A DNA stretch of 64,000 bases from Hanstruepera flava. GTDB taxonomy: Bacteria > Bacteroidota > Bacteroidia > Flavobacteriales > Flavobacteriaceae. The notes under the pieces were generated by a model that was not told the origin of the DNA, made no database searches, and worked only from the letters and a program-made list of their open reading frames with translations. Both the position numbers and the translations under genes were made by a program. The stretch covers positions 781,501 through 845,500 of the forward strand of contig NZ_JALJCW010000001.1 of assembly GCF_023634025.1 (NCBI RefSeq), written 5' to 3'. Positions 43,573-51,803 of this stretch are shown here, piece after piece. Positions within the stretch are counted from its first letter, which is position 1, and each line of letters opens with the position of its first letter.

Positions 43573-44436
43573 ATGAGACAACTTAAAATTACCAAGCAGG
43601 TTACCAATAGAGAAACTGCTTCGTTAGATAAATATCTACAAGAAATAGGAAAAGTTGACTTAATTACCGCAGACGAAGAAGTAGAATTAGCACAGCGCAT
43701 CAAAGCTGGAGACCAGATAGCTTTAGAAAAGCTTACGAAGGCTAATTTACGTTTCGTAGTTTCGGTAGCAAAGCAATATCAAAACCAAGGTTTAACATTA
43801 CCAGACTTAATTAACGAAGGTAATTTAGGCTTAATCAAAGCTGCGCAACGTTTTGATGAAACACGTGGTTTTAAATTCATATCGTATGCTGTTTGGTGGA
43901 TTCGTCAATCTATCTTACAGGCTTTGGCAGAACAATCGCGTATTGTGCGTTTGCCATTAAACAAAATTGGTTCTATTAATAAAATCAATAAAACCTTTGC
44001 TTTTTTAGAGCAAGCACATGAGCGTCCGCCAAGTGCTGAAGAGATTGCCAAAGAATTGGATATGACCATTAACGATGTTAAGGAGTCTATGAAAAATTCT
44101 GGACGTCACGTTAGTATGGATGCACCTTTAGTAGAAGGTGAAGATTCTAACTTATATGATGTATTAAACTCTGGTGAATCGCCAAATCCGGATAAAGATT
44201 TATTACACGAGTCTTTACGTACTGAAATTGAGCGTGCACTAGAAACCTTAACACCTCGTGAAGCAGATGTTATTCGCTTGTATTTTGGGTTAGGAAACCA
44301 ACACCCAATGACATTGGAAGAAATAGGCGAAACATTCGATTTAACCCGTGAGCGTGTTAGACAGATTAAAGAAAAAGCGATTCGTAGATTAAAACATACG
44401 TCTCGAAGTAAAATATTGAAAACATATTTAGGTTAG
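43573..44436 (+). CDS. rpoD: Primary sigma factor RpoD/SigA
   Basis: A 287-residue sigma-70 primary factor in the short Bacteroidota form without region 1.1. Region 1.2 is [25 protein letters not shown]; region 2 holds [56 protein letters not shown] (read in pieces), with the -10-reading helix; region 3 covers about 150-190; region 4 ends in [36 protein letters not shown], the -35-reading helix-turn-helix. It directs transcription from TAnnTTTG promoters such as those seen through this window. Confidence 0.97.
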   Translation: MRQLKITKQVTNRETASLDKYLQEIGKVDLITADEEVELAQRIKAGDQIALEKLTKANLRFVVSVAKQYQNQGLTLPDLINEGNLGLIKAAQRFDETRGFKFISYAVWWIRQSILQALAEQSRIVRLPLNKIGSINKINKTFAFLEQAHERPPSAEEIAKELDMTINDVKESMKNSGRHVSMDAPLVEGEDSNLYDVLNSGESPNPDKDLLHESLRTEIERALETLTPREADVIRLYFGLGNQHPMTLEEIGETFDLTRERVRQIKEKAIRRLKHTSRSKILKTYLG

Positions 44437-44508
44437 TAAGCTAATTACGACTAAATAACCGTAACAAACAGTTACAAAACATAACTGTTCGTTTTTTGAT
44501 TGATGAAA

Positions 44509-44541
44509 GAACCCTCGGCTGATTACCGAGGGTTCACTTTT
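44509..44541 (+). terminator. Terminator after rpoD
   Basis: Perfect 10-bp stem GAACCCTCGG (44509-44518) with CCGAGGGTTC (44526-44535), 7-base loop, then ACTTTTTT. Confidence 0.85.
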
Positions 44542-44547
44542 TTACAT

Positions 44548-44555
44548 TATTTTTG
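44548..44555 (+). promoter_or_regulatory. -7 promoter box for rpe
   Basis: TATTTTTG followed by CC, 23 bases before the rpe ATG. No -33 TTG visible because the rpoD terminator occupies that stretch. Confidence 0.5.
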
Positions 44556-44578
44556 CCGAAACAAACAATACAACTCCC

Positions 44579-45241
44579 ATGAATTCTAAAATAATTGCAC
44601 CTTCCATGCTTGCTGCCGATTTTGGCAACCTACAACGCGATACCGAAATGGTAAACAATAGTGAAGCCGATTGGTTTCATATTGATGTTATGGATGGGCA
44701 TTTTGTCCCCAATATATCGTATGGCATGCCAGTGATTCAAGCCATTAAAAAACATGCCACCAAACCTTTGGATGTGCATTTAATGATTGAAAAACCAGAA
44801 CGCTATATTGAAGAATTTGTAAAAGTTGGTGCCGATATTATTACCGTCCATTACGAATCTACTGTTCATTTGCATAGAACCCTTACTCAAATTGAGGATG
44901 CTGGTTGTAAAGCAGGTGTGGTTTTAAATTTAACAACACCAATAAATGTATTAGAAGATATTTTACCGAAATGCTACATGGTTCTTTTAATGTCGATCAA
45001 CCCTGGTTTTGGCGGACAGAAATTTGAAGATATTACTTATAATCGTATTAAAAGATTACGTGATATGGCTAATGCACAAGGTTTAAACACACGAATAGAG
45101 GTTGATGGCGGTGTTACAGATAAAAATATTGAACAATTGGTTGAAGCAGGAGCTGATGCCTTTGTAGCAGGGAGTCACGTTTTTAAAAGTGACAACCCAA
45201 CTGAAACAATAAAAAGATTAAAACAACTTGCCAACTCATAA
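44579..45241 (+). CDS. rpe: Ribulose-phosphate 3-epimerase
   Basis: Interconverts ribulose-5- and xylulose-5-phosphate in the pentose-phosphate pathway. The 220-residue TIM barrel has IIAPSMLAADFGNL, FHIDVMDGHFVPN, DVHLMIEKPERYI, MSINPGFGGQKF and EVDGGVTDKNI with GADAFVAGSHVF, including the metal ligands (His and Asp of HIDVMDGH and DVH, Asp of EVDGG). The length is standard. It is single, between its promoter box and a terminator. Confidence 0.97.
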   Translation: MNSKIIAPSMLAADFGNLQRDTEMVNNSEADWFHIDVMDGHFVPNISYGMPVIQAIKKHATKPLDVHLMIEKPERYIEEFVKVGADIITVHYESTVHLHRTLTQIEDAGCKAGVVLNLTTPINVLEDILPKCYMVLLMSINPGFGGQKFEDITYNRIKRLRDMANAQGLNTRIEVDGGVTDKNIEQLVEAGADAFVAGSHVFKSDNPTETIKRLKQLANS

Positions 45242-45270
45242 AAAAAAGCTCCATTTCTGGAGCTTTTTCA
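45241..45270. terminator. Bidirectional terminator between rpe and CBS gene
   Basis: Stem AAAAGCTCCA (45244-45253) with TGGAGCTTTT (45258-45267), loop TTTC. It separates two convergent genes. Confidence 0.9.
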
Positions 45271-45283
45271 CTTTAAGTGTTAT

Positions 45284-45703
45284 TTAAAACTGATCAATCA
45301 AATAATTTATTAAATCTGTAGTTGTAACTATACCTACTAATCTATCATTGTCCACTACTGGCAATGCGTGAAACTCTCGTTTTGAAAGTATTTCGGCCAC
45401 TTCCTTTATAGTCGTATCTGATGTTACACTTACCATATTTTTTGCCATAACCTGATCAATGGTAAACATATTATAAACAACAGTATCTATGGTATCTTCG
45501 TCTTCATCTACAGCATCAGCAAAACTAATGCGTAACAAATCAGTATAACTTAAAATACCTTTAATGGTATCACCACTTACAACAGGAATATGTCTAATAT
45601 GATGTTTTTTAAATAAGCGCTCGGCTGTTTCTAATTCATCTGTATAATTTAGCGTAATGACATTTTTGGTCATTATCTCGGATATTGGCGTTCTTTTTTT
45701 CAT
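45284..45703 (-). CDS. Tandem CBS-domain protein
   Basis: A 139-residue protein made of two CBS domains (about 6-60: ISEIMTKNVITLNYTDELETAERLFKKHHIRHIPVV; about 82-137: VMAKNMVSVTSDTTIKEVAEILSKREFHALPVVDNDRLVGIVTTTDLI, read in pieces). A Bateman module binds adenine nucleotides, usually to sense energy status. The segment between them contains a short acidic DAVDEDEDTID. There is no attached enzyme, so the partner is unknown. A single gene. Confidence 0.9.
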   Translation of the reverse strand: MKKRTPISEIMTKNVITLNYTDELETAERLFKKHHIRHIPVVSGDTIKGILSYTDLLRISFADAVDEDEDTIDTVVYNMFTIDQVMAKNMVSVTSDTTIKEVAEILSKREFHALPVVDNDRLVGIVTTTDLINYLIDQF

Positions 45704-45780
45704 GACTATCTATTTTAATAAGGAATTTAAAGTTACGCATGTGATAGAAGAAAAAATATGATAAAAATCATAATACGCCT

Positions 45781-46623
45781 TTAATAATTGGCAAAATTAA
45801 AATTGAGCATCTGCTTTGTTTTAGCGTAAAGTTGTGGAAATTGTGCTCTAAACTCCTCTGGTGTTTCAATAAACGATTCAATAATGACTGCCAAAAACTC
45901 AAATTGGTTGGTAAAAGCATAGTCTCTAAAATACTTTGATGCTATAATACGCTCTCTTAATCCTGCCTCGTCAGCCAATAAATTAGTAATCTCCATAAAT
46001 GTGTCTCCAAAAATTGTAGCTCCAATATGCCGTTCTGTTAAACTATTTACATGTAAGGCATGGGTAAATTCATGAATACCAAGATTAAGATTATCATTAG
46101 TGATATCATAACCCGTTAAAAAATCTTGCCAAGATAAAACTAAAGCCTTAATCTTAGGATTATATTCCCCTTTGTGATAAGCATCATTTGTTTTAGAATA
46201 AAAGGCTTCAGGATAAATAATGATCATTTCTAAAGAATTCAAAAAATAATTTCGATACCCAAAGGTTAACATTACAGCAGTTGCCGAAATAAGTATTTCC
46301 ATCTCATTGGAGACTACAATTCCCTTTCTTCCAACAAACTTTTTGTCGTAAATAAAACGTGCCACACGATGCTCGAAAAAACGTTTTTCGCGATTTGACA
46401 ATTTATTGTAAAAGCGGAATTGAGAAGCCAATATTTGTCTGTAGGGTTCTGGCAACTTATTTTTAAAACCAATACCATGTCTGTAAAGTGGTTTTTTATG
46501 GATCATAACATAAGCCAACTCTACCATATTGACTATGGCATAAATAATTAGCCCTATTAACACAGCAACTAAAACACCAAACATAATAAGGTATTCTGTT
46601 GATAAATTTGGGATATCAATCAT
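45781..46623 (-). CDS. MtfA-like zinc peptidase (M90 family), membrane-anchored
   Basis: A 280-residue protein with an N-terminal membrane helix (about 13-38) and a peptidase domain. The zinc site HEFTH is at 184-188 (GIHEFTHALHVNSL), and a Glu further on, in TNLLADEAGLRERI, is a possible third ligand. NREKRFFEHRVARFIYDKKFVG and MLTFGY are family-typical. MtfA in E. coli is a zinc-dependent aminopeptidase tied to sugar regulation (through Mlc), but no such system is seen here, so the role is uncertain. An MtfA without a membrane helix is the more usual form. Confidence 0.8.
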   Translation of the reverse strand: MIDIPNLSTEYLIMFGVLVAVLIGLIIYAIVNMVELAYVMIHKKPLYRHGIGFKNKLPEPYRQILASQFRFYNKLSNREKRFFEHRVARFIYDKKFVGRKGIVVSNEMEILISATAVMLTFGYRNYFLNSLEMIIIYPEAFYSKTNDAYHKGEYNPKIKALVLSWQDFLTGYDITNDNLNLGIHEFTHALHVNSLTERHIGATIFGDTFMEITNLLADEAGLRERIIASKYFRDYAFTNQFEFLAVIIESFIETPEEFRAQFPQLYAKTKQMLNFNFANY

Positions 46624-46725
46624 GATTGCTTAAATCTTACCTTTTAATCTCTTTTGTAAAAATATTATAAATGAAATAAAATTTCCGTTTTTTTTCTTAA
46701 CTTTATTAATCAAACATGTTTAAAC

Positions 46726-46914
46726 ATGGACAGAAGAAAATTTTTAAAAAAATCTGGTCAAGCTATTTTAGCTGTTTCTGCAATTTCTATTACAGCTTCT
46801 ACAATAACCTCTTGTAGCAATGATGATGACAGCTCTTTTAATGATGGTTACTATGGTGATGGATACTACGATGACGGGTATTATGATGATGGTTATTATG
46901 ACGATGGCTATTAA
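46726..46914 (+). CDS. Tiny Tat-type lipoprotein with DGYYD repeat tail
   Basis: A 62-residue peptide. It begins DRRKFLKKSGQAILAVSAIS, a twin-arginine-like signal (RRKFLKK), followed by a lipobox-like ITSC (Cys30), so the mature part is about 33 residues. After the cysteine come SNDDDSS, an acidic run like the surface lipoprotein signal, and then a tail of five Asp-Gly-Tyr-Tyr units with one stray NDGYYG start. The mature peptide is almost only Asp, Gly, Tyr and Ser. The function is unknown; metal binding or a matrix/adhesion role are guesses. It lies 68 bases before the double glycosyltransferase on the same strand. Confidence 0.65.
   Translation: MDRRKFLKKSGQAILAVSAISITASTITSCSNDDDSSFNDGYYGDGYYDDGYYDDGYYDDGY
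46843..46914 (+). repeat. 15-bp coding tandem repeat (DGYYD)
   Basis: Five tandem 15-base units from 46843 to the stop, all reading Asp-Gly-Tyr-Tyr-Asp/Gly (the last truncated by the stop). The Gly codon differs across units (GGT, GGA, GGG, GGT, GGC), Tyr is TAC or TAT, and Asp GAT or GAC, so the repetition is conserved at the protein level while the DNA has diverged. This is not a recent slippage product. Confidence 0.75.
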
Positions 46915-46982
46915 CATCTAAAAACCTATTTGCGTCCATATTATTGGTTTTCTAGTTCTTTCGAGATTTAATAATAATATCC

Positions 46983-49046
46983 TTGAAAAACATCTTATTC
47001 CTTCACGATACTCCTCTACATACTCCAAGAGGAGCCGAACTTACTATTAATCAATTATATGACATAGGCAAGGAAAAATATATTGTAAATATTGACAACC
47101 TCAAGAATTTTGAACTAACAAAATCCAAAATAGCCAACTCTGATTTAATTATAGTGTGTAGCACATCACGCTGTAGTTATGAGCTCAATTTGATTACTTT
47201 TATTTTAACCCTTAAAACACCTTATATTAAAATCGAATTTGATTACAATTTTTGTATCAGACGTAATATTCTTTGTACCGTAGACAAAAAAATATCTAAC
47301 TGTTGTAAACCTGATAAGTTTCATGCTTTTAGAAAATTGTTTGCTCAAGCTAAACTTAACATCTTTCAATCTCCAAAACATTATCAAGCACATTATGAAT
47401 TTTACGGAGAAGCTGTTTCTAATCATCATATAATGCCACCTACGGTTTGTGTTGATGACTTAAAACCTTCAAAAAATAAGTTAGATAATAAAATTCCGTT
47501 TTTTGGTGATTTGAATTATTTAAAAGGAGGAAAAGCATATCTAGCTTATGCTGAAGAGCATCCTGAAATTGAATTTCCTGTTTATGGCAGGAATCGATTA
47601 AGCCAAGAAATACCTAAAAATGTAACTTTTTACAAACCAATTTCTAACAAAAAGGTACTTGAAATATTAGGAAAAACAAAAACATTTATTTGTCAACCTG
47701 TCTGGCCAGAACCCTCAGGTAGACTGGCCGCAGAGGCTTTTTTATCAGGTTGTAATATTATTGCAAATGATCTCATAGGCACGTTTTCATTTGATTTTTA
47801 CCCAGGAAATAAAGAGAAAGCAATCAAAGATATGAAACAGGCTTTAGTGGATTTTTGGGTTTTTATTGAAAGGATTATTAATAATGAATTTCAAAATGAA
47901 AGCAATAATTTAGGCAAAGTACTGGTATATAAAAGCTATGGTGGTTTAGGTGATATATTTTTTGCATTACCAGCAATTAAAAGATTAGTAGATGTATCAG
48001 AAAACGTTCACTTTGCCGTATCATCAAGATTAGTTGACTTTTTTAAAACACACTTAAAAACCATTACCATTATTAGTGAGAAAGTCGCTAAAAACCAAGA
48101 ACACCTATACGACGGTATTTATGAATTAGGAAATTACCCTGCATTCAGAGGTTATAACTTACCTCATGCCTTAAAATACCCAACACATAAAAAAGTTAAG
48201 CAACATGCCATACAGCACTATATTGATACGGTTTCCAAACTGCACATAAATATCGACAATTCTCATTATGGCTATCCCTATTTTCAAACTAAAAAAAATT
48301 TACAAGAACCATACTTTGTCTTACATCATGGCGCTGGATTTTTATTAAAGATATGGCCTACTGATCAATATGCTAAATTAATTGAAAGCATTTATGAGCT
48401 TTATCCAAAGCTAAAATGTAAAATAATTAAAGGACCTAACGATCCAGAAATAGATAAGTATTTCAAAAAACCAATGCCTAATGTAGAATATATTACAGGT
48501 GGAATGACAGATGTTGGTAAGGCAATGTCTAAAGCACTTTTTCATATTGGTAACGATGCTGGCATTACACACGTTGCTGGGGCCTTCAACGTACCCAGCG
48601 TAGGGATTTATGGCCCTACTGGCCCAGGAAGTTGGGGAATTTTCTCTGAATTTAACGAATTAATTTGGGGCAAAAAAGGCGTCTGTGATTTAAAATGTAA
48701 TTATGATGTAATACTAAATTGTAATCATAGAGTTTGCTTGACCTCTATTACTGTGAATAGAGTTTTAGAGGCATTATACAAAGTGTTGCAAAAAGCTTAC
48801 CCTAATTTCAGTAAGACCCTATTAAAGGTTAATCCAGAACTAGTTATAGAAAAAGGTATAAACGATTGTCTTTTAACATTAAAAGACGAAGAACTATTAT
48901 TAGAGTTTCATGATAATAAAATGAAACAGAATGTCAATAGTCTACTAAACGAAACCATGCCTAAAAATAATCAGGAAGATAGCTTTATTTCAGTCTTTAA
49001 TATTTTAAAGGAGCGTAATATCTTTTTTGAAATTCCAAGATTTTGA
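46983..49046 (+). CDS. Two-domain glycosyltransferase (GT-B N-terminal half plus GT9 heptosyltransferase-type)
   Basis: A 687-residue protein starting with TTG at 46983 (KNILFLHDTPLHTPRGAEL). The first part (about 1-300) looks like a GT4-type glycosyltransferase: an N-terminal Rossmann strand, IPFFGDLNYLKGGKAYL, and the nucleotide-sugar motif PSGRLAAEAFLSGCNIIAND (245-264). The second part (about 310-600) is a family 9 transferase (heptosyltransferase-like): SYGGLGDIFFALPAIKRL (318-335), HHGAGF, and GNDAGITHVAGAFNVPSVGIYGPTGPGSWG (523-552, read in pieces). Cysteine clusters sit at 91-108 and 568-585. It probably adds sugars to LPS core or a surface glycan. A stop-free fusion of these two families is unusual to me. 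The start is uncertain because of the TTG. Confidence 0.75.
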   Translation: MKNILFLHDTPLHTPRGAELTINQLYDIGKEKYIVNIDNLKNFELTKSKIANSDLIIVCSTSRCSYELNLITFILTLKTPYIKIEFDYNFCIRRNILCTVDKKISNCCKPDKFHAFRKLFAQAKLNIFQSPKHYQAHYEFYGEAVSNHHIMPPTVCVDDLKPSKNKLDNKIPFFGDLNYLKGGKAYLAYAEEHPEIEFPVYGRNRLSQEIPKNVTFYKPISNKKVLEILGKTKTFICQPVWPEPSGRLAAEAFLSGCNIIANDLIGTFSFDFYPGNKEKAIKDMKQALVDFWVFIERIINNEFQNESNNLGKVLVYKSYGGLGDIFFALPAIKRLVDVSENVHFAVSSRLVDFFKTHLKTITIISEKVAKNQEHLYDGIYELGNYPAFRGYNLPHALKYPTHKKVKQHAIQHYIDTVSKLHINIDNSHYGYPYFQTKKNLQEPYFVLHHGAGFLLKIWPTDQYAKLIESIYELYPKLKCKIIKGPNDPEIDKYFKKPMPNVEYITGGMTDVGKAMSKALFHIGNDAGITHVAGAFNVPSVGIYGPTGPGSWGIFSEFNELIWGKKGVCDLKCNYDVILNCNHRVCLTSITVNRVLEALYKVLQKAYPNFSKTLLKVNPELVIEKGINDCLLTLKDEELLLEFHDNKMKQNVNSLLNETMPKNNQEDSFISVFNILKERNIFFEIPRF

Positions 49047-49076
49047 ACACAACCATAATTTTTAAAATTGTTAAAA

Positions 49077-49112
49077 AACAAAAAAATGCTCAAGTAAACT
49101 TGGCATTTTTTC
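49077..49112 (+). terminator. Terminator after the double glycosyltransferase
   Basis: An A-run then imperfect stem ATGCTCAAGT / ACTTGGCAT (one bulge) with a T-run at 49106-49112. It separates the glycosyltransferase from tRNA-Arg on the other strand. Confidence 0.6.
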
Positions 49113-49131
49113 TTTTTGAAGTGTTTATTTG

Positions 49132-49205
49132 TGACCCTGGAGGGATTCAAACCCCCAACCGCTGGAGCCGAAATCCAGTGCTCTATTCAGTTGAGCTACA
49201 AGGCC
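49132..49205 (-). tRNA. tRNA-Arg (anticodon TCG)
   Basis: On the minus strand a 74-base cloverleaf folds by eye: 7-bp acceptor GGCCTTG with CAGGGTC (two G-U pairs), D arm, a 5-bp anticodon stem CTGGA/TCCAG around TTTCGGC (anticodon TCG), and a T arm GGGGG/CCCTC with loop TTTGAAT. The discriminator is A and CCA is not encoded. It reads CGN arginine codons. It lies in the gap between the double glycosyltransferase and yqeY. Confidence 0.92.
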
Positions 49206-49218
49206 AATTCTTATAAAT

Positions 49219-49671
49219 TTATTGTGACAATTTTTGTTTCACAATATTTGAAATAGTCTTTCCGTCAGCTTGTCCAGCCAACTCTTTACTGACCATTCCC
49301 ATGACTTTACCCATATCTTTCATACCGTCTGCTCCAATTCTATCTATAGTTGTCACTACAACTTTTTCAATTTCTTCCTCACTCAAAGCTTCTGGTAAAA
49401 ACTGACTGATAATTTCAGCCTCAGCCAATTCAGGTGCCGCTAAATCCTCACGCCCTTGTTCAATATACACAGCTGCACTGTCCTTACGTTGCTTAACTTG
49501 CTTTTGCAATATTTTTAGTTCCTGTTCTTCACTTAAATCAGCTTGTGCACCACTTTCTGTCTGGGCTAACAAAATAGCCGATTTAACGGCTCTTAATGCT
49601 GTTAAAGCGGTTTGGTCTTTTGCTTTCATGGCATCTTTTAAAGCCGTCATTACCTCTTGCTGTAAACTCAT
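49219..49671 (-). CDS. yqeY: GatB/YqeY domain protein
   Basis: A 150-residue protein of the YqeY family, related to the tail domain of amidotransferase subunit GatB. I take the ATG at 49671 (SLQQEVMTALKDAMKAKD). Signature segments are LTALRAVKSAI, KQVKQRKDSAAVYIEQGREDLA, EAEIISQFLPEALSEEEI and DMGKVMGMVSKELAGQADGK. The molecular role is unclear, although tRNA binding is proposed for the family. It follows ftsZ in the same direction, with a terminator between them. Confidence 0.92.
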   Translation of the reverse strand: MSLQQEVMTALKDAMKAKDQTALTALRAVKSAILLAQTESGAQADLSEEQELKILQKQVKQRKDSAAVYIEQGREDLAAPELAEAEIISQFLPEALSEEEIEKVVVTTIDRIGADGMKDMGKVMGMVSKELAGQADGKTISNIVKQKLSQ

Positions 49672-49752
49672 AATTCTAACCATTTTAGTTTTGCGAAGAT
49701 AAAAAGAAATACGCTTTTAGCATTTGCTAATCCTTACAAAGTTTTCTTAAAT

Positions 49753-49792
49753 AGAAAACCCGAAAAATCGAAGGATGTTTTTCGGGCTTTCC
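49753..49792 (-). terminator. Terminator of the ftsZ operon
   Basis: Stem CCCGAAAAA (49759-49767) with TTTTTCGGG (49778-49786), 10-base loop, followed on the minus strand by GTTTTC. It sits right after the ftsZ stop. Confidence 0.8.
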
Positions 49793-49826
49793 TGAAGTTT
49801 AAACACTAAACTTAGTTGCTATTAAT

Positions 49827-51770
49827 CTAATCTACGTTGTCGTGTAAAAACGAATTATTATTGCGTAATTGAATATCATCATTATCATCAACACTTAAAC
49901 TGGTACTCGAACGGTTAGATTCTGATGATGGTTTTGAATCGTCTAGATCCACACCTTGACGCTTATATGCTGGTATTTTCTCTATATCATCAATTTTTGC
50001 ATTATTGAATTTATAGTTGAAATCTTTCATTTTACGCCTACGTTCTTCAGCACGCTCTTTTAAAAGCTCTGAAATAGGGCTGTTCATAGGGTCTATTTCT
50101 TCAGCTACTTCTTTCGCTATAGGCTCAACAACTTTCTTTTCAAAAACTACTTCCTCTTCTTCAACAACCTTCTCTTTCACTTTAGATTCAATAGCTGTTT
50201 TGTTCATTGTAGATTCTAGTTCTATATAATCGTCCAAAGCATAGCGAATTTCACCTTCTTCATTAGTTTCTGTAACTGTAATGAGTTCGATATAATCCTT
50301 TACGGGCATTTTTTTGATATTTTCATCCAATTCATGAACCACCATATCTTCCCCTTTATTCTCAATCGGCTGCTCTTCTATCTTGGTTTCACTTAAAGGT
50401 AGGTCGAAGCTTAAAGTAATTTGCTGTTCTTCTTCATCCTCAATCTCTATAGTTGGAGCCGCTGTTGTAATCTCAAATTCATCCTCATTTACTAGTGATA
50501 ATATTTCTTCATAAACAACTTCCATGTTTTTAATCTCATGGGTTGTTGCTATTAAATTATCCATTTCTTGTTTAGGTTGTGAAGGCTTTTCAATGTCTTC
50601 TAACTCATCTAAATCTAGAGTATGCTTAACCACTGGAGCTTCTGTTTTTTCTTCCAGTTCAATATTAGGTGTAATAATTGCTGGCTCTCGGGTTTGACGC
50701 GTTAAATCTTGTTCCATAGATTGGTCGTCCTCAAGGGCATGGATAACTTTTTTAACTTCAGTATTAGAAATTTCAGCTTGTTGATCCACATCAAAGCCTG
50801 TAGCTATAATGGTTACTGCTATAGATTCTTCTAATGCGTCGTCTTCACCAACACCCATAATAATGTTGGCACCATGACCGGCTTCATCTTGAATATGGTC
50901 ATTGATTTCTCCTATTTCATCAATAGTGATTTCCTGCGATCCAGATACTATAAGCAGCAATACATTTTTAGCACCTGTAATTTTATTATCATTTAACAAC
51001 GGAGAATCCAATGCTTTTCGAATAGCTTCTTTGGCACGGTCTTGGCCTGAAGCAGTTGCCGATCCCATAATAGCTGTTCCACTATTACTTAATACGGTTT
51101 TGGCATCGCGTAAATCGATGTTTTGCGTATAGTGATGTGTAATAACTTCTGCTATTCCACGTGCTGCAGTAGATAATACTTCATCGGCTTTAGAAAAACC
51201 AGCTTTAAATCCTAAATTACCATAAACCTCACGCAGTTTGTTGTTATTGATAACCACCAACGAATCAACTACGTTTCGTAATTTTTCAATCCCTATTTGA
51301 GCTTGTTGATTACGCATTTTACCTTCGAATTGGAAAGGCATGGTAACGATTCCAACCGTTAAAATATCTAAATCTTTAGCCATTTTGGCGATAATTGGTG
51401 CTGCACCTGTACCTGTTCCACCACCCATTCCTGCGGTAATGAAAACCATTTTAGTATTGGTGTCTAGCATGTTTTGAATATCTTCAACACTTTCTACTGC
51501 CGATTTCTCACCAATATCTGGGTTAGCGCCAGCACCTAACCCTTCGGTTAAGTTAACACCCAATTGAATTTTGTTTGGAACACCACTATTTTGTAGGGCT
51601 TGAGCGTCTGTATTACAGATGACAAAATCGACACCTTTAATACCTTGTTGGAACATGTGATTTATGGCATTGCTACCACCACCACCTACACCAATGACCT
51701 TAATTACATTTGATTGATTTTTCGGTAAATCAAATGAAATACTAGTTTCGAATTCTTTGTTGCTGCTCAT
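49827..51770 (-). CDS. ftsZ: Cell division protein FtsZ
   Basis: The tubulin-like GTPase that forms the division ring. The core has [17 protein letters not shown], the GTP-binding GGGTGTG (116-122), [11 protein letters not shown] and the T7-loop [11 protein letters not shown]. The protein is 647 residues, much longer than the about 383 of E. coli, because of a roughly 230-residue acidic linker (about 365-600). The FtsA/ZipA-binding peptide [11 protein letters not shown] (from 599) is then followed by a 36-residue serine/asparagine-rich tail. It is in the operon with ftsA 33 bases upstream. Confidence 0.98.
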   Translation of the reverse strand: MSSNKEFETSISFDLPKNQSNVIKVIGVGGGGSNAINHMFQQGIKGVDFVICNTDAQALQNSGVPNKIQLGVNLTEGLGAGANPDIGEKSAVESVEDIQNMLDTNTKMVFITAGMGGGTGTGAAPIIAKMAKDLDILTVGIVTMPFQFEGKMRNQQAQIGIEKLRNVVDSLVVINNNKLREVYGNLGFKAGFSKADEVLSTAARGIAEVITHHYTQNIDLRDAKTVLSNSGTAIMGSATASGQDRAKEAIRKALDSPLLNDNKITGAKNVLLLIVSGSQEITIDEIGEINDHIQDEAGHGANIIMGVGEDDALEESIAVTIIATGFDVDQQAEISNTEVKKVIHALEDDQSMEQDLTRQTREPAIITPNIELEEKTEAPVVKHTLDLDELEDIEKPSQPKQEMDNLIATTHEIKNMEVVYEEILSLVNEDEFEITTAAPTIEIEDEEEQQITLSFDLPLSETKIEEQPIENKGEDMVVHELDENIKKMPVKDYIELITVTETNEEGEIRYALDDYIELESTMNKTAIESKVKEKVVEEEEVVFEKKVVEPIAKEVAEEIDPMNSPISELLKERAEERRRKMKDFNYKFNNAKIDDIEKIPAYKRQGVDLDDSKPSSESNRSSTSLSVDDNDDIQLRNNNSFLHDNVD

Positions 51771-51803
51771 GAATTACGTTTTATTTGTGCTTTATTAATT
51801 AAT

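Noticed and set aside
44461-44490. GTAAC and GTTAC words after rpoD as another ECF promoter
   Set aside because: No CGTC-like -10 at 16-17 bases on either strand; likely part of the 3' untranslated region.
46843-46914. The tandem 15-base unit as a CRISPR or recent slippage repeat
   Set aside because: Units are contiguous without spacers, in one reading frame, and differ at third codon positions, so it is a coding repeat with diverged DNA, not CRISPR and not a recent expansion.
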